Part shown: piece by piece, positions 1 to 7,612 of the stretch
Position numbering within the stretch: the first letter of the stretch is position 1
How the letters are laid out: each line of letters opens with the position of its first letter
NCBI RefSeq assembly: GCF_021497965.1
Contig: NZ_CP046525.1
Location: 868,001 to 932,000 of the forward strand
DNA length: 64,000 bases
From: Streptococcus infantis
GTDB lineage: Bacteria > Bacillota > Bacilli > Lactobacillales > Streptococcaceae
Direction of reading: 5' to 3'
Notes under the pieces: model-generated
What the model was told of the DNA's origin: nothing
The model's database searches: none
What the model saw: the letters and a program-made list of their open reading frames with translations, nothing else
Position numbers and translations under genes: made by a program

Positions 1-863
1 GCATACATGAGTGACGAAAAGTTCATCGCGGACTGATGGCTAGCAATAATCAACGATGAAAATTTAGCCATAATCAAACCAACTGCTGAAAAAATAGCAA
101 CCTCTGCAAATACAGTTCCACCTATCGGTAAGCCTAATTTGATTGCTTCTTTTATTTTATCGCCGTCTAAGGGTAATCGTTTCTCTAAATGCAGTTCTTT
201 CAATTTTTCCTGTTTAAGAAGGACTAGTATGGAAATCCCCAGCAATGCCCAATAAGCTAAAGATGTACCAAGACCCGCTCCTGTACCTCCTAACTCAGGT
301 AAACCAAAGGCTCCATAGATTAGTAAATAGTTAAAACCACTATTTAAAGGTAACAATAAAAGCATTAAATACATGGATAGTTTGGTCAGTCCTAGCGCAT
401 CCAACAGTGATCGAATTACACTAAATAGTAAAAGTGGAATAATCCCGATTGCTAAAAACCATAAATAGCGTACTGCTATATCTGCTACTGCTGCTTCTAA
501 ACCCATATTGTTTAGAATTAGTGGCGCAACAAGAAAAACTAAAGCAAATAGAACAATTGATAAACCAAGTGAAAGATAAAGAAATTGATAAAAATCAGAA
601 GCCACTTCATGTTTCTTTCCTAGACCCAAATGATGTCCAACTATAGGAACCAAGGCTGAGACAATACCAGTTAGGAAGGTAAAAAAAGGATTCCATAGAC
701 TTGTCGCCATTGATACCCCTGCCAAATCTATGGTATTATACTGGCCAGTCATGGTCGTATCGACAAAGGAAGCCGAGAAATTGGCAAATTGGTAAACTAA
801 AATTGGAAAGAATATCTTAAGAAATAAGATAAATTTGTCTTTAAAATGATGGGTTGGGTACAT
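1..863 (-). CDS. MATE family multidrug efflux transporter, C-terminus cut by window edge
   Basis: Predicted integral membrane Na+/H+-coupled drug exporter. The reading frame stays open from an ATG at 863 to the left edge, giving about 287 N-terminal residues of a family usually near 450. The translation begins MYPTHHFKDKFILFLKIFFP and contains the MATE signature region FVDTTMTGQYNTIDLAGVSMA, followed by repeated hydrophobic spans. The remaining C-terminal helices lie outside the window. An AGAGAGA stretch just upstream may serve as a weak ribosome site. pyrC ends 42 bases upstream on the same strand, so co-transcription is possible. Pneumococcus has a MATE gene next to pyrC (from memory). The family call is firm; the substrate is unknown. 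Confidence 0.9.
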   Translation of the reverse strand, partial: MYPTHHFKDKFILFLKIFFPILVYQFANFSASFVDTTMTGQYNTIDLAGVSMATSLWNPFFTFLTGIVSALVPIVGHHLGLGKKHEVASDFYQFLYLSLGLSIVLFALVFLVAPLILNNMGLEAAVADIAVRYLWFLAIGIIPLLLFSVIRSLLDALGLTKLSMYLMLLLLPLNSGFNYLLIYGAFGLPELGGTGAGLGTSLAYWALLGISILVLLKQEKLKELHLEKRLPLDGDKIKEAIKLGLPIGGTVFAEVAIFSAVGLIMAKFSSLIIASHQSAMNFSSLMY

Positions 864-905
864 ATCGTCTCTCTCTAATTAATGATTCGAAAGAGCAGAT
901 TTCAC

Positions 906-2174
906 CTAGTTCTTATAGACAATCTGTCCATTACAGATTGTGTATTTGACCTGCCCTTTCAAAGATTCACCGATAAATGGTGAATTCGCTGCTTTAGAAG
1001 CAAAATGACTATCCACGATTCGGTCCGCTTTATCATCAAAAATTGTAATATCCGCTGGACCGTTTTCTGATAGATAACCTGCTTCAAAGTTATAAAGTTT
1101 TGCTGGGTTGTAGGACATTTTTTCTAACAATTGCATTAAACTCAACTCGCCAGTTTCCACCAAATAGGTTAAACCTAGTGACAAAGAAGTTTCCAAGCCT
1201 GTCATACCTGATGGAGCTTTGGTAATATCCTCAACATTCTTTTCGTCTGCATGGTGAGGCGCGTGGTCAGTAGCAATGACAGAAATGACTCCAGATTTTA
1301 AACCTTCAATGACGGCGCGACGGTCTGATTCCAAACGAAGAGGAGGATTCATCTTAGCGTTACTTCCTTTAGTCAAAAGCAGAGCTTCAGTCTTAGAAAA
1401 ATGCTGGGGTGCTACTTCTGCAGTTACGTTAGCTCCCAAATTTTGAGCAAACTCCACAACCTTGACACTTTCTTCCTTAGACAAATGCTGAATATGAACA
1501 TGAGCCTTAGTTGCATTGGCAATCATGACATCACGAGCAATCATAGCGTACTCTGCAACTCCTGTTGCACCGCAGATATGAAAATGCTCTTTAGCGATAT
1601 TCTCGTTAAAACCAAGCGTACCATTCAAGCCAGGATCTTCTTCATGAAGACTAATAAAAGTATTTAGTTTCTTCGCTTCTTCCATGGCTTCCTTGACAAC
1701 TTTACTACTTTCAAGCGGTATGCCGTCATCAGAAAATCCAACTGCACCAGCATCTAACAGAGCTTTAAAGTCAGTTAAGTCTTGACCATTAAAGTTTTTG
1801 GTAATTGTAGCCACAGACTTAATGTTAATCTTTTCCTTAGCTGCAGATTGAAGAACTTCCTCTAAAGTCTCAACATCTGATATAGTTGGATTGGTATTAG
1901 CCATCATAACGACAGTTGTAAAACCACCTGCTGCAGCCGCTAAAGCACCTGTATGAATGTCTTCTTTATGAGTTTGACCTGGTTCACGAAAATGAACATG
2001 GATATCTACCAATCCAGGTGCAACCACAAGTCCAGTGGCATCAATGACTTGAGCTTCATCCTTATCAATTTGAGGAGCAATTTGAATGATTTTTCCTTCA
2101 TCAACCAAAACATCACAAACTTGATCCCAACCAGACTTGGGATCCATCACACGGCCGTTTTTGATTACTAACAT
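906..2174 (-). CDS. pyrC: Dihydroorotase
   Basis: Cyclises N-carbamoyl-aspartate to dihydroorotate, the third step of de novo pyrimidine synthesis, in the cytoplasm. At 422 aa it has the class I bacterial dihydroorotase length. The metal site motif [10 protein letters not shown] is at residues 57-66, and ATDHAPHH, near residue 300, supplies the later metal and substrate ligands. NANP-type substrate-binding residues appear as ANTNPT near residue 92. The start at 2174 has AAAGGAG spaced 7 bases upstream. It sits 12 bases after mutX on the same strand. Other pyrimidine genes are not adjacent. I see no PyrR-type leader in the short upstream gap. Confidence 0.96.
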   Translation of the reverse strand: MLVIKNGRVMDPKSGWDQVCDVLVDEGKIIQIAPQIDKDEAQVIDATGLVVAPGLVDIHVHFREPGQTHKEDIHTGALAAAAGGFTTVVMMANTNPTISDVETLEEVLQSAAKEKINIKSVATITKNFNGQDLTDFKALLDAGAVGFSDDGIPLESSKVVKEAMEEAKKLNTFISLHEEDPGLNGTLGFNENIAKEHFHICGATGVAEYAMIARDVMIANATKAHVHIQHLSKEESVKVVEFAQNLGANVTAEVAPQHFSKTEALLLTKGSNAKMNPPLRLESDRRAVIEGLKSGVISVIATDHAPHHADEKNVEDITKAPSGMTGLETSLSLGLTYLVETGELSLMQLLEKMSYNPAKLYNFEAGYLSENGPADITIFDDKADRIVDSHFASKAANSPFIGESLKGQVKYTICNGQIVYKN

Positions 2175-2186
2175 AACAATACTCCT

Positions 2187-2651
2187 TTATTCGTAGAAAT
2201 CCACTTGGGTATCCAATAACTTATCACCATCATAGACAAACTTGGCTGAAAAGAAGGGTTTATCTTCTAAAAGCCACTCGACAAAGGTATGGTCCCCTTC
2301 CCAGGTCGGTTTGCTTAAAACTTCATCGTAAGGAACCCATTCTAAGGTCCCTTCATTACAGTCAATCAAATCACCCTCAAACTCAGTCACCTTAAAAACG
2401 TATGTGTACCAGTCCAGGTCTGGTGTAAACTCAGGAAAGGTAATAACTCCCTTTAGTACTGGTTTTGCTTTCAGACCCGTTTCTTCTAAAATCTCACGGG
2501 CAGCACATTCTTGTGGAGTTTCCCCGCGCTCTAACTTTCCACCTACACCGATCCATTTTCCTTCATGGACATCATTAGGCTTTTTATTGCGATGGAGCAT
2601 GAGTAATTCTTTTCCGTTATCAATGTAGCAAATTGTCGCTAACTGAGGCAT
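2187..2651 (-). CDS. mutX: 8-oxo-dGTP diphosphatase, Nudix family (MutX)
   Basis: Hydrolyses oxidised purine nucleotides so that they are not incorporated in DNA. The 154-aa length equals pneumococcal MutX as I recall it. The full Nudix box GX5EX7REUXEEXGU is present at residues 38-60 (G38, E44, R52, E53, E56, E57, G59). A start at 2651 follows a run of genes with the same polarity: ung ends-to-start 9 bases upstream and pyrC 12 bases downstream. Pairing with uracil glycosylase makes a small base-damage repair cluster. The exact nucleotide substrate is inferred from family membership. Confidence 0.9.
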   Translation of the reverse strand: MPQLATICYIDNGKELLMLHRNKKPNDVHEGKWIGVGGKLERGETPQECAAREILEETGLKAKPVLKGVITFPEFTPDLDWYTYVFKVTEFEGDLIDCNEGTLEWVPYDEVLSKPTWEGDHTFVEWLLEDKPFFSAKFVYDGDKLLDTQVDFYE

Positions 2652-2660
2652 ATTGTCTCC

Positions 2661-3314
2661 TTATCTAAGCCAATCGATTGGCTCTTGTCCTGTTTCTTTT
2701 AAGAATGCATTAGCCTTAGAAAAAGGCTTGGAACCCCAAAATCCTCTGTAAACAGAAAGAGGACTTGGATGAGCTGATTCGATAATTAAATGCTGAGGAT
2801 TGGTCACCAATGATTTCTTCTTACGTGCATAAGCACCCCAAAGAACAAATACTACTGGTCTATCTAGATTATTGACGACCTTAATCACAGCATCTGTAAA
2901 AGGTTCCCATATCTGACCAGCATGACCATTTGCTTGGCCTTCTGGCACTGTTAAACATGCATTAAGGAGTAAGACTCCCTGCTCAGCCCAAGCTGTCAAA
3001 TCATGCGATTTCTTAACTCCGATATCGTCTGACAGTTCTTTTAGAATATTTTGCAAGGAAGGAGGTGCTGGGATCGAATCAGGAACTGAAAAACTCAATC
3101 CCTGAGCTTGACCAGGTCCATGATAGGGATCTTGGCCTAGAATTACCACTTTAACCTCTTCCAGAGGAGTCGTCAAAAGAGCCTGAAAAACCTTTTCTTT
3201 GGGCGGATAAACAGTTCCTTGAGCATAAACCTGCTCCATAAAGTGATTGATTTTCCCAAAATAACCTTCAGGTAATTGCTCTTTAATCAAAGCATGCCAA
3301 GATGAGTGTTGCAT
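2661..3314 (-). CDS. ung: Uracil-DNA glycosylase
   Basis: Removes uracil from DNA as the first step of base excision repair. The catalytic motif GQDPYHG lies at residues 60-66 with the water-activating Asp62, and the C-terminal HPSPLS motif carries the second catalytic His. I chose the ATG at 3314 (217 aa): it has AAAGGAG ideally spaced, and the longer frame start at 3338 lacks such a site and would overlap the end of the preceding gene. The family is 215-230 aa, so the protein is complete. It lies between mutX and the DUF4336 gene in a same-strand run. Confidence 0.95.
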   Translation of the reverse strand: MQHSSWHALIKEQLPEGYFGKINHFMEQVYAQGTVYPPKEKVFQALLTTPLEEVKVVILGQDPYHGPGQAQGLSFSVPDSIPAPPSLQNILKELSDDIGVKKSHDLTAWAEQGVLLLNACLTVPEGQANGHAGQIWEPFTDAVIKVVNNLDRPVVFVLWGAYARKKKSLVTNPQHLIIESAHPSPLSVYRGFWGSKPFSKANAFLKETGQEPIDWLR

Positions 3315-3325
3315 CTTAATCTCCT

Positions 3326-4084
3326 TTATAGTATCCATCTAAAAGCACGTTTTAATTCATCCGTACCATTTTTAAAAAAGCATAAACCATGTGCGAGTAT
3401 GATTTTATCCGGTTTCCAGTTTAACATACGGGAAAAGGAAACCTTTGCTTCCCTTTGTCTTCCTAAAAAAGTCATCCGATAATCGATAGGAGTTTGACCA
3501 TCAGGGGCTGTTACACGAGCTAAACGATAGAATTTTCTGCGGATTGGACTAGCTATTTTTTCTGGTTCAAAATTCTCTATAAGGTCTGTTACAATAAGTG
3601 TTTTAGTTGATTTATGAAAAAACACGACCTCTTCGATGACAGAACTTCCCTTAAAAATAAACTGTTCAATCTCATCAGACCATAAGTCAGGAGCCTTATC
3701 TGTTAAGGAAGCTTCAAATTTCACCTTGACATTCTGACTTTTCGCTCTCTCTTCAACTCCTGGACTAGACCATGCTTGCGCATGAGGATATCTTTTTCTC
3801 CAATCTGCAATATAGGCGTAGTGAATCTTATTTGGTGAAATCAGGTAAGCGACTTTGCCCAAAGCGTCTAGTTCAGTAAACAGTCCCTCATTTGGCGCAA
3901 TCGGAGAGTGAATCCAAAGTTTGCCATCATTTAACTTAACCACCGTCATACGTGTCTGAAAAGGAAGCTTGAAGATCTTCATATCCATTTGAATCAAATC
4001 ACCATCTACTATCCAAATATTTTGATCAACTTCCTTTAGTGTATACAATGGTTCATAAAGAGAAAGTTCTGGCCTTGACATCAT
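3326..4084 (-). CDS. DUF4336 domain-containing protein
   Basis: Unknown function. The 252-aa protein begins with tandem ATG codons (4084 and 4081) behind AAGGAG. The pattern of a beta-rich N-terminal half ([20 protein letters not shown]), a central [18 protein letters not shown] and a later HGLCFF-like segment matches the DUF4336 family. That family has a metallo-beta-lactamase-like fold but no complete HxHxDH zinc motif; I see none here. It precedes ung by 11 bases and may be co-transcribed with ung, mutX and pyrC from the promoter at 4112-4120. Any enzymatic role would be guesswork. Confidence 0.75.
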   Translation of the reverse strand: MMSRPELSLYEPLYTLKEVDQNIWIVDGDLIQMDMKIFKLPFQTRMTVVKLNDGKLWIHSPIAPNEGLFTELDALGKVAYLISPNKIHYAYIADWRKRYPHAQAWSSPGVEERAKSQNVKVKFEASLTDKAPDLWSDEIEQFIFKGSSVIEEVVFFHKSTKTLIVTDLIENFEPEKIASPIRRKFYRLARVTAPDGQTPIDYRMTFLGRQREAKVSFSRMLNWKPDKIILAHGLCFFKNGTDELKRAFRWIL

Positions 4085-4111
4085 TAACTACTCCTTCGTT
4101 TATACTGCCTC

Positions 4112-4120
4112 TATTATAGC
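4112..4120 (-). promoter_or_regulatory. Extended -10 promoter for the DUF4336-ung-mutX-pyrC run
   Basis: On the minus strand the bases read TGCTATAAT, a perfect extended -10, about 28 bases before the DUF4336 start. No convincing -35 is present, as is common with TG-extended promoters. Its upstream edge abuts the terminator stem of the preceding gene. Confidence 0.6.
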
Positions 4121-4146
4121 AAAAAGTGGCTATCTAAACCACTTTT
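4120..4146 (-). terminator. Rho-independent terminator of the small unknown gene
   Basis: AAAAAGTGG pairs exactly with CCACTTTTT around a 9-base loop. It lies 65 bases past the end of the gene that stops at 4211. The T-rich arm directly precedes the next promoter. Confidence 0.75.
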
Positions 4147-4210
4147 TACAGTTATTAATGCCATTATCCTTCTCGTCGCTAACCATTGTTTTTTGAAAGA
4201 AAGAAATCAA

Positions 4211-4504
4211 TCAATCAGTAATTAAAAACTTTCCTATTGTATCAATCGCATGCGAAAGTTGTTCATTAACAAATTTCATTTGTTCTACATTTGCATCCAT
4301 ATAATAAAGTTCGGATAACCCACCCCTAGGTATAAAAAGCGCATGGTGGATGTTTATCTTTTCTCGAGTATTCAATTTTATATGATGATTTAAGGAGTAC
4401 TGCAATTCCTTTAAGGTATTCACTTGAGGGTGTACATCTTTTAACTGATACTGTTCGATGATACTTAGCAAGTTATCAATCTCTTTAATCACTTTATTTT
4501 CCAT
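4211..4504 (-). CDS. Small hypothetical protein (97 aa)
   Basis: I do not recognise this protein. From the ATG at 4504 it starts MENKVIKEIDNLLSIIEQYQ, is predominantly helical and charged, and has no signal peptide or membrane span. I chose 4504 over ATGs at 4528 and 4546 because AAAGG lies 7 bases upstream and because the earlier starts overlap the end of the HAD gene. It is followed by its own terminator at 4120-4146 and probably shares a transcript with the upstream HAD phosphatase. Confidence 0.6.
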   Translation of the reverse strand: MENKVIKEIDNLLSIIEQYQLKDVHPQVNTLKELQYSLNHHIKLNTREKINIHHALFIPRGGLSELYYMDANVEQMKFVNEQLSHAIDTIGKFLITD

Positions 4505-4527
4505 AAAATAACCTTTTAGACAAAGCA

Positions 4528-5220
4528 TTAAATCGAATCTAAACAATCCAGTAACTCTTGATAAGAATGAACTTCATAGATTGGTTTAGCTTGCGTTTTA
4601 TTTTCCAGATAATGCGGATTGTACCAGATAGTATCAATACCAGCGTTATTGCCACCCTGGATATCCGCTGTCAGTGAATCACCAATCATCACGGTATTTT
4701 CTTTGCAAAAACCTGGTATTTGCTGTCCAATTATTTCGTAGAAAAGAGCGTCAGGTTTTTGTGTTTGCAACTGTTCTGATATAAATACTTGATTGAAATA
4801 AGAAGCTAGTCCAGATTGTGTCAAACGACCAGTCTGAATTGAAGTGATACCATTTGTGGCAGCGTAAAGTTCATAGCCACGATCAATCAGATTATCTAAA
4901 AGTTCTATTGCACCAGAAAAAATTTGGCCCTGTTGTGCTAAATAAAACTGGTAGCGCTCTGCTAAATGAATGCCATCTTTCTCAATTCCGAAATGTTCAA
5001 ACAATCTAGAGAAACGAGTATTGACTAATTCTTGTTTTGTAATCTTTTTCAGCTCCAAGTCCTTCCAGAGAGCTTTGTTCATAGGTATATAATAATCCTT
5101 ATATTCCTGAATATCAGCAACTCCTTCTTCTTTCAGAAGTTGTGTCAACGCTACATCTTCGGCAGCATCAAAATCAAGCAAGGTATGATCAAGGTCGAAA
5201 AGTAGAAATTTATAAGTCAT
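4528..5220 (-). CDS. YjjG-family HAD hydrolase (noncanonical pyrimidine 5'-nucleotidase type)
   Basis: Haloacid-dehalogenase superfamily phosphatase, 230 aa. Motif I is FDLDHTLLD with catalytic Asp9 and Asp11. Motif II corresponds to AATNGI, motif III to the Lys in TQKPD, and motif IV to IGDSLTADIQGG. The overall arrangement fits the YjjG/YfnB group, which dephosphorylates nucleoside monophosphates and helps clear mutagenic nucleotides. The substrate here is inferred. The stop is at 4528, and the small unknown gene begins 23 bases later. Confidence 0.85.
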   Translation of the reverse strand: MTYKFLLFDLDHTLLDFDAAEDVALTQLLKEEGVADIQEYKDYYIPMNKALWKDLELKKITKQELVNTRFSRLFEHFGIEKDGIHLAERYQFYLAQQGQIFSGAIELLDNLIDRGYELYAATNGITSIQTGRLTQSGLASYFNQVFISEQLQTQKPDALFYEIIGQQIPGFCKENTVMIGDSLTADIQGGNNAGIDTIWYNPHYLENKTQAKPIYEVHSYQELLDCLDSI

Positions 5221-5603
5221 AAGTATAGTATCCTAAAGTTTCTAAATAATGGTTGTTAAAATGTCTTCACAATCCTTAGCTCTAAGTATATCATATCGAA
5301 CATCTTATTTCTGAAACTTAGTTCATATCCTAACTAAATTTTTAACTCAGAGTAGGTTAAATTCTTTAAAAAGTTTGTAAAAAATGAACAATCTTTTTAT
5401 TTTTTTAGAAATTTGTCGGAAATATCTTACTATTTTATGTTATTGTTTGCCTTTCATTCTTCATTGTGATATAATTCACAGTATAGGGGAGTTTTAGTAT
5501 TAGACTAGGGGGAGGCTTTATTAAGATTTGTCTGCAAAATTAACCTATATCGTTAAGTCGTTTATTTTGATTTTTAAATAATTCTATTAGAAGGTATAAC
5601 ACA
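5221..5603 (+). other. 383-base intergenic region upstream of the LPXTG adhesin
   Basis: Contains the divergent starts of the HAD gene (left) and the surface protein (right). The recognisable elements are the promoter at 5447-5475 and a leader of about 120 bases. That leader holds a purine-rich Shine-Dalgarno-like run GGGGGAGG at 5508-5515 that is not positioned for the adhesin start. The rest is AT-rich, with no gene that I can support. Confidence 0.6.
5447..5475 (+). promoter_or_regulatory. Promoter of the LPXTG adhesin gene
   Basis: Extended -10 TGATATAAT ends at 5475. A partial -35, TTGCCT (5447-5452), sits 17 bases upstream. The predicted start near 5482 leaves a leader of about 120 bases before the ATG at 5604. 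Confidence 0.6.
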
Positions 5604-7499
5604 ATGAGCAATAAGAAAAAGTTTAGTATTTTCTCGTTTTTGATTTGCGTCCTGACAACTATTTTTGTTTTTAGTTTGAATAAAACTTTTGCTAAAACTC
5701 CAGAAGTTTCAGTAACTGGTAAATTTGCAGATACAATCACGATTGTTAACGTTACAAGCAATGAAGGTGGCAATCTAGATTGGGATTTAGCACAATGGGC
5801 TACTTTCCGTATTAATGCAACGTATGACTTAGCAGGTAAAAATGTTAAGGCTGGCGATCAAACAGTAGTTACTGTACCAGATGCATTAATGATTACTTCG
5901 GATAGTTTTGAAATTCGTGATATCAATACTAACGAAGTCATTGCTCATGCTACGGTTGATGCTACGAACAAAAAATTAACATTAACGTATACAGATTATG
6001 TTGAAACGCACTCTGATACAAACGGGTCTTTCTTCTTCTATGCACGAATTGACTTCAAAAAACACCCTCAACAAGGAGAAATTCCAATTGAAGTGACAGT
6101 GAACTCAGTAACAAAAGTAGCTGGTAAAGTAACATTTAAAGGTATCGGGGACGGTGACCCAAGACTTTTAACAAAGACTAGCTGGGTTAATAGCGGAAAT
6201 CATAAAGAAGTTCAATACACAATTTCTGTCAATCGTAACAAACAAAATATCAAGGGTGTAACAATTGAAGATCACTTGAGATTTACTAATGCATCCTATG
6301 TAAAAGATAGTATCAAAGTTGTCAAAGGTAAGTTTTCTTACGAAACTGGTGAGTGGGTATTCTCTGATCGCGTCGACGTAACTGATCAACACAAGATAAC
6401 AATCAGTGAAGATGGACAATCATTTGTTATTGATTTAGGTGATATTACTGATCAAGATCAATACCGTATCGATTATAAAGTACAATTGAATTATGAACCT
6501 GTAGATGGTGAACTTTTGAAAAACGAGGCAACTCTTAAAGGTAAAGAGATTGAGAGCAAAGATGTAACTAACATTGCTGCAGTTCAAGTCGCTGGTGGTT
6601 CTGGTGTTGGTTATGTGTACTCAATCAATATTCATAAAGTAGATGATGCAAATCAACCTCTTAAAGGTGCTAAGTTTAGAGTTGTTCGTCAAGCAAATAA
6701 TCAAGTTATTGGTGAGTTTGAGTCAGATGAAAATGGTAACATTGCAGTTAACAAATTGTTAAAAGATAAGTATATCTTAACTGAAATTGAAGCTCCTTCT
6801 GGTCACGTTATTAAAGACGCTGATACTGTCGTTAATGTTGAAGACTTCGGAACAGATCACGCTGTAACAAAAACAATTGTGAATCCGAAAGAAGAAACAA
6901 CTACAACAACTACAACTACTACGACTGAAGCTCCTACGACTTCAACTACTACGACTGAAGCTCCTACGACTTCAACTACTACAACTGAAGCTCCTACGAC
7001 TTCAACTACTACGACTGAAGCTCCTACGACTTCAACTACTACGACTGAAGCTCCTACGACTTCAACTACTACAACCGAAGCTCCTACGACTTCAACTACT
7101 ACGACTGAAGCTCCTACGACTTCAACTACTACGACTGAAGCTCCTACGACTTCAACTACTACGACTGAAGCTCCTACGACTTCAACTACTACGACTGAAG
7201 CTCCTACGACTTCAACTACTACAACCGAAGCTCCTACGACTTCAACTACTACAACCGAAGCTCCTATAACTTCAACTACTACTACAACTCCAGAAGTGCC
7301 AACTCCTTCTTCATCTTCTGAAACTACAACAACATCTACAGCTCCGTCAGTCTCTTCTGAAACTACAACTTCAGAAGAGAAACCAGGACTTCCAAATACA
7401 GGTGAAAGCAAAGGAACATTGATTACAATCATTGGGGCTGTAACTTTAATTTCATCAATTGTCCTAGTAGCAATCTTGCATAAGTCAAAAGAAGACTAA
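5604..7499 (+). CDS. LPXTG cell-wall-anchored adhesin with Cna-type head, Cna-B domain and Thr-rich repeat stalk
   Basis: Predicted sortase-anchored surface protein, 631 aa. Residues 1-31 form a signal peptide (KKK, then a hydrophobic core). Residues about 35-335 resemble the paired Ig-like N2/N3 modules of Cna/SdrG-type adhesins. Residues about 338-430 form a SpaA/Cna-B domain (INIHKVDDANQPLKGAKFRV ... TEIEAPSGH). Residues 442-561 are twelve 10-aa repeats of the EAPTTSTTTT kind, then a Ser/Thr-rich linker. LPNTG is at 596-600, followed by a hydrophobic span and the charged tail HKSKED. The start has AGAAGG nine bases upstream. The ligand is unknown; collagen or host matrix protein is only a family-level suggestion. 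The Thr-rich stalk could be O-glycosylated, but nothing here proves it. Confidence 0.92.
   Translation: MSNKKKFSIFSFLICVLTTIFVFSLNKTFAKTPEVSVTGKFADTITIVNVTSNEGGNLDWDLAQWATFRINATYDLAGKNVKAGDQTVVTVPDALMITSDSFEIRDINTNEVIAHATVDATNKKLTLTYTDYVETHSDTNGSFFFYARIDFKKHPQQGEIPIEVTVNSVTKVAGKVTFKGIGDGDPRLLTKTSWVNSGNHKEVQYTISVNRNKQNIKGVTIEDHLRFTNASYVKDSIKVVKGKFSYETGEWVFSDRVDVTDQHKITISEDGQSFVIDLGDITDQDQYRIDYKVQLNYEPVDGELLKNEATLKGKEIESKDVTNIAAVQVAGGSGVGYVYSINIHKVDDANQPLKGAKFRVVRQANNQVIGEFESDENGNIAVNKLLKDKYILTEIEAPSGHVIKDADTVVNVEDFGTDHAVTKTIVNPKEETTTTTTTTTTEAPTTSTTTTEAPTTSTTTTEAPTTSTTTTEAPTTSTTTTEAPTTSTTTTEAPTTSTTTTEAPTTSTTTTEAPTTSTTTTEAPTTSTTTTEAPTTSTTTTEAPTTSTTTTEAPITSTTTTTPEVPTPSSSSETTTTSTAPSVSSETTTSEEKPGLPNTGESKGTLITIIGAVTLISSIVLVAILHKSKED
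6927..7286 (+). repeat. Twelve tandem 30-bp repeats encoding the EAPTTSTTTT stalk
   Basis: GAAGCTCCT recurs exactly every 30 bases from 6927 to 7257. Most units differ only at two synonymous positions (ACGACT, ACAACT or ACAACC). The last unit diverges (EAPITS). In-frame near-identity suggests recent expansion by slippage or recombination. Confidence 0.95.
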
Positions 7500-7520
7500 T
7501 ATTAATTAGGAACTTAAAAA

Positions 7521-7552
7521 GGATTTACTTTTAATGAGTAAATTCTTTTTTT
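7521..7552 (+). terminator. Terminator of the LPXTG adhesin gene
   Basis: GGATTTACT pairs with AGTAAATTC (one G-T pair) around a 7-base loop, followed by seven T. It lies 21 bases after the stop codon. Confidence 0.8.
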
Positions 7553-7572
7553 ATATTTATGATTAACAATAA

Positions 7573-7604
7573 AAAATCGATAACTGTTTGTAGTTATCGA
7601 TTTT
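7573..7604 (-). terminator. Terminator of lytB (bidirectional)
   Basis: A perfect 13-bp stem, AAAATCGATAACT with AGTTATCGATTTT, closes on a 6-base loop and has A/T tracts on both sides. It lies 9 bases past the lytB stop and may also back up termination of the adhesin gene. Confidence 0.85.
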
Positions 7605-7612
7605 AAAATATT

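Noticed and set aside
6857-7432. Long open frame on the minus strand across the adhesin repeats (VVVVEVVGAS-type repeats)
   Set aside because: It exists only because the repeat array lacks stops in that frame. It is antisense to a well-supported LPXTG gene, is low-complexity and has no ribosome site.
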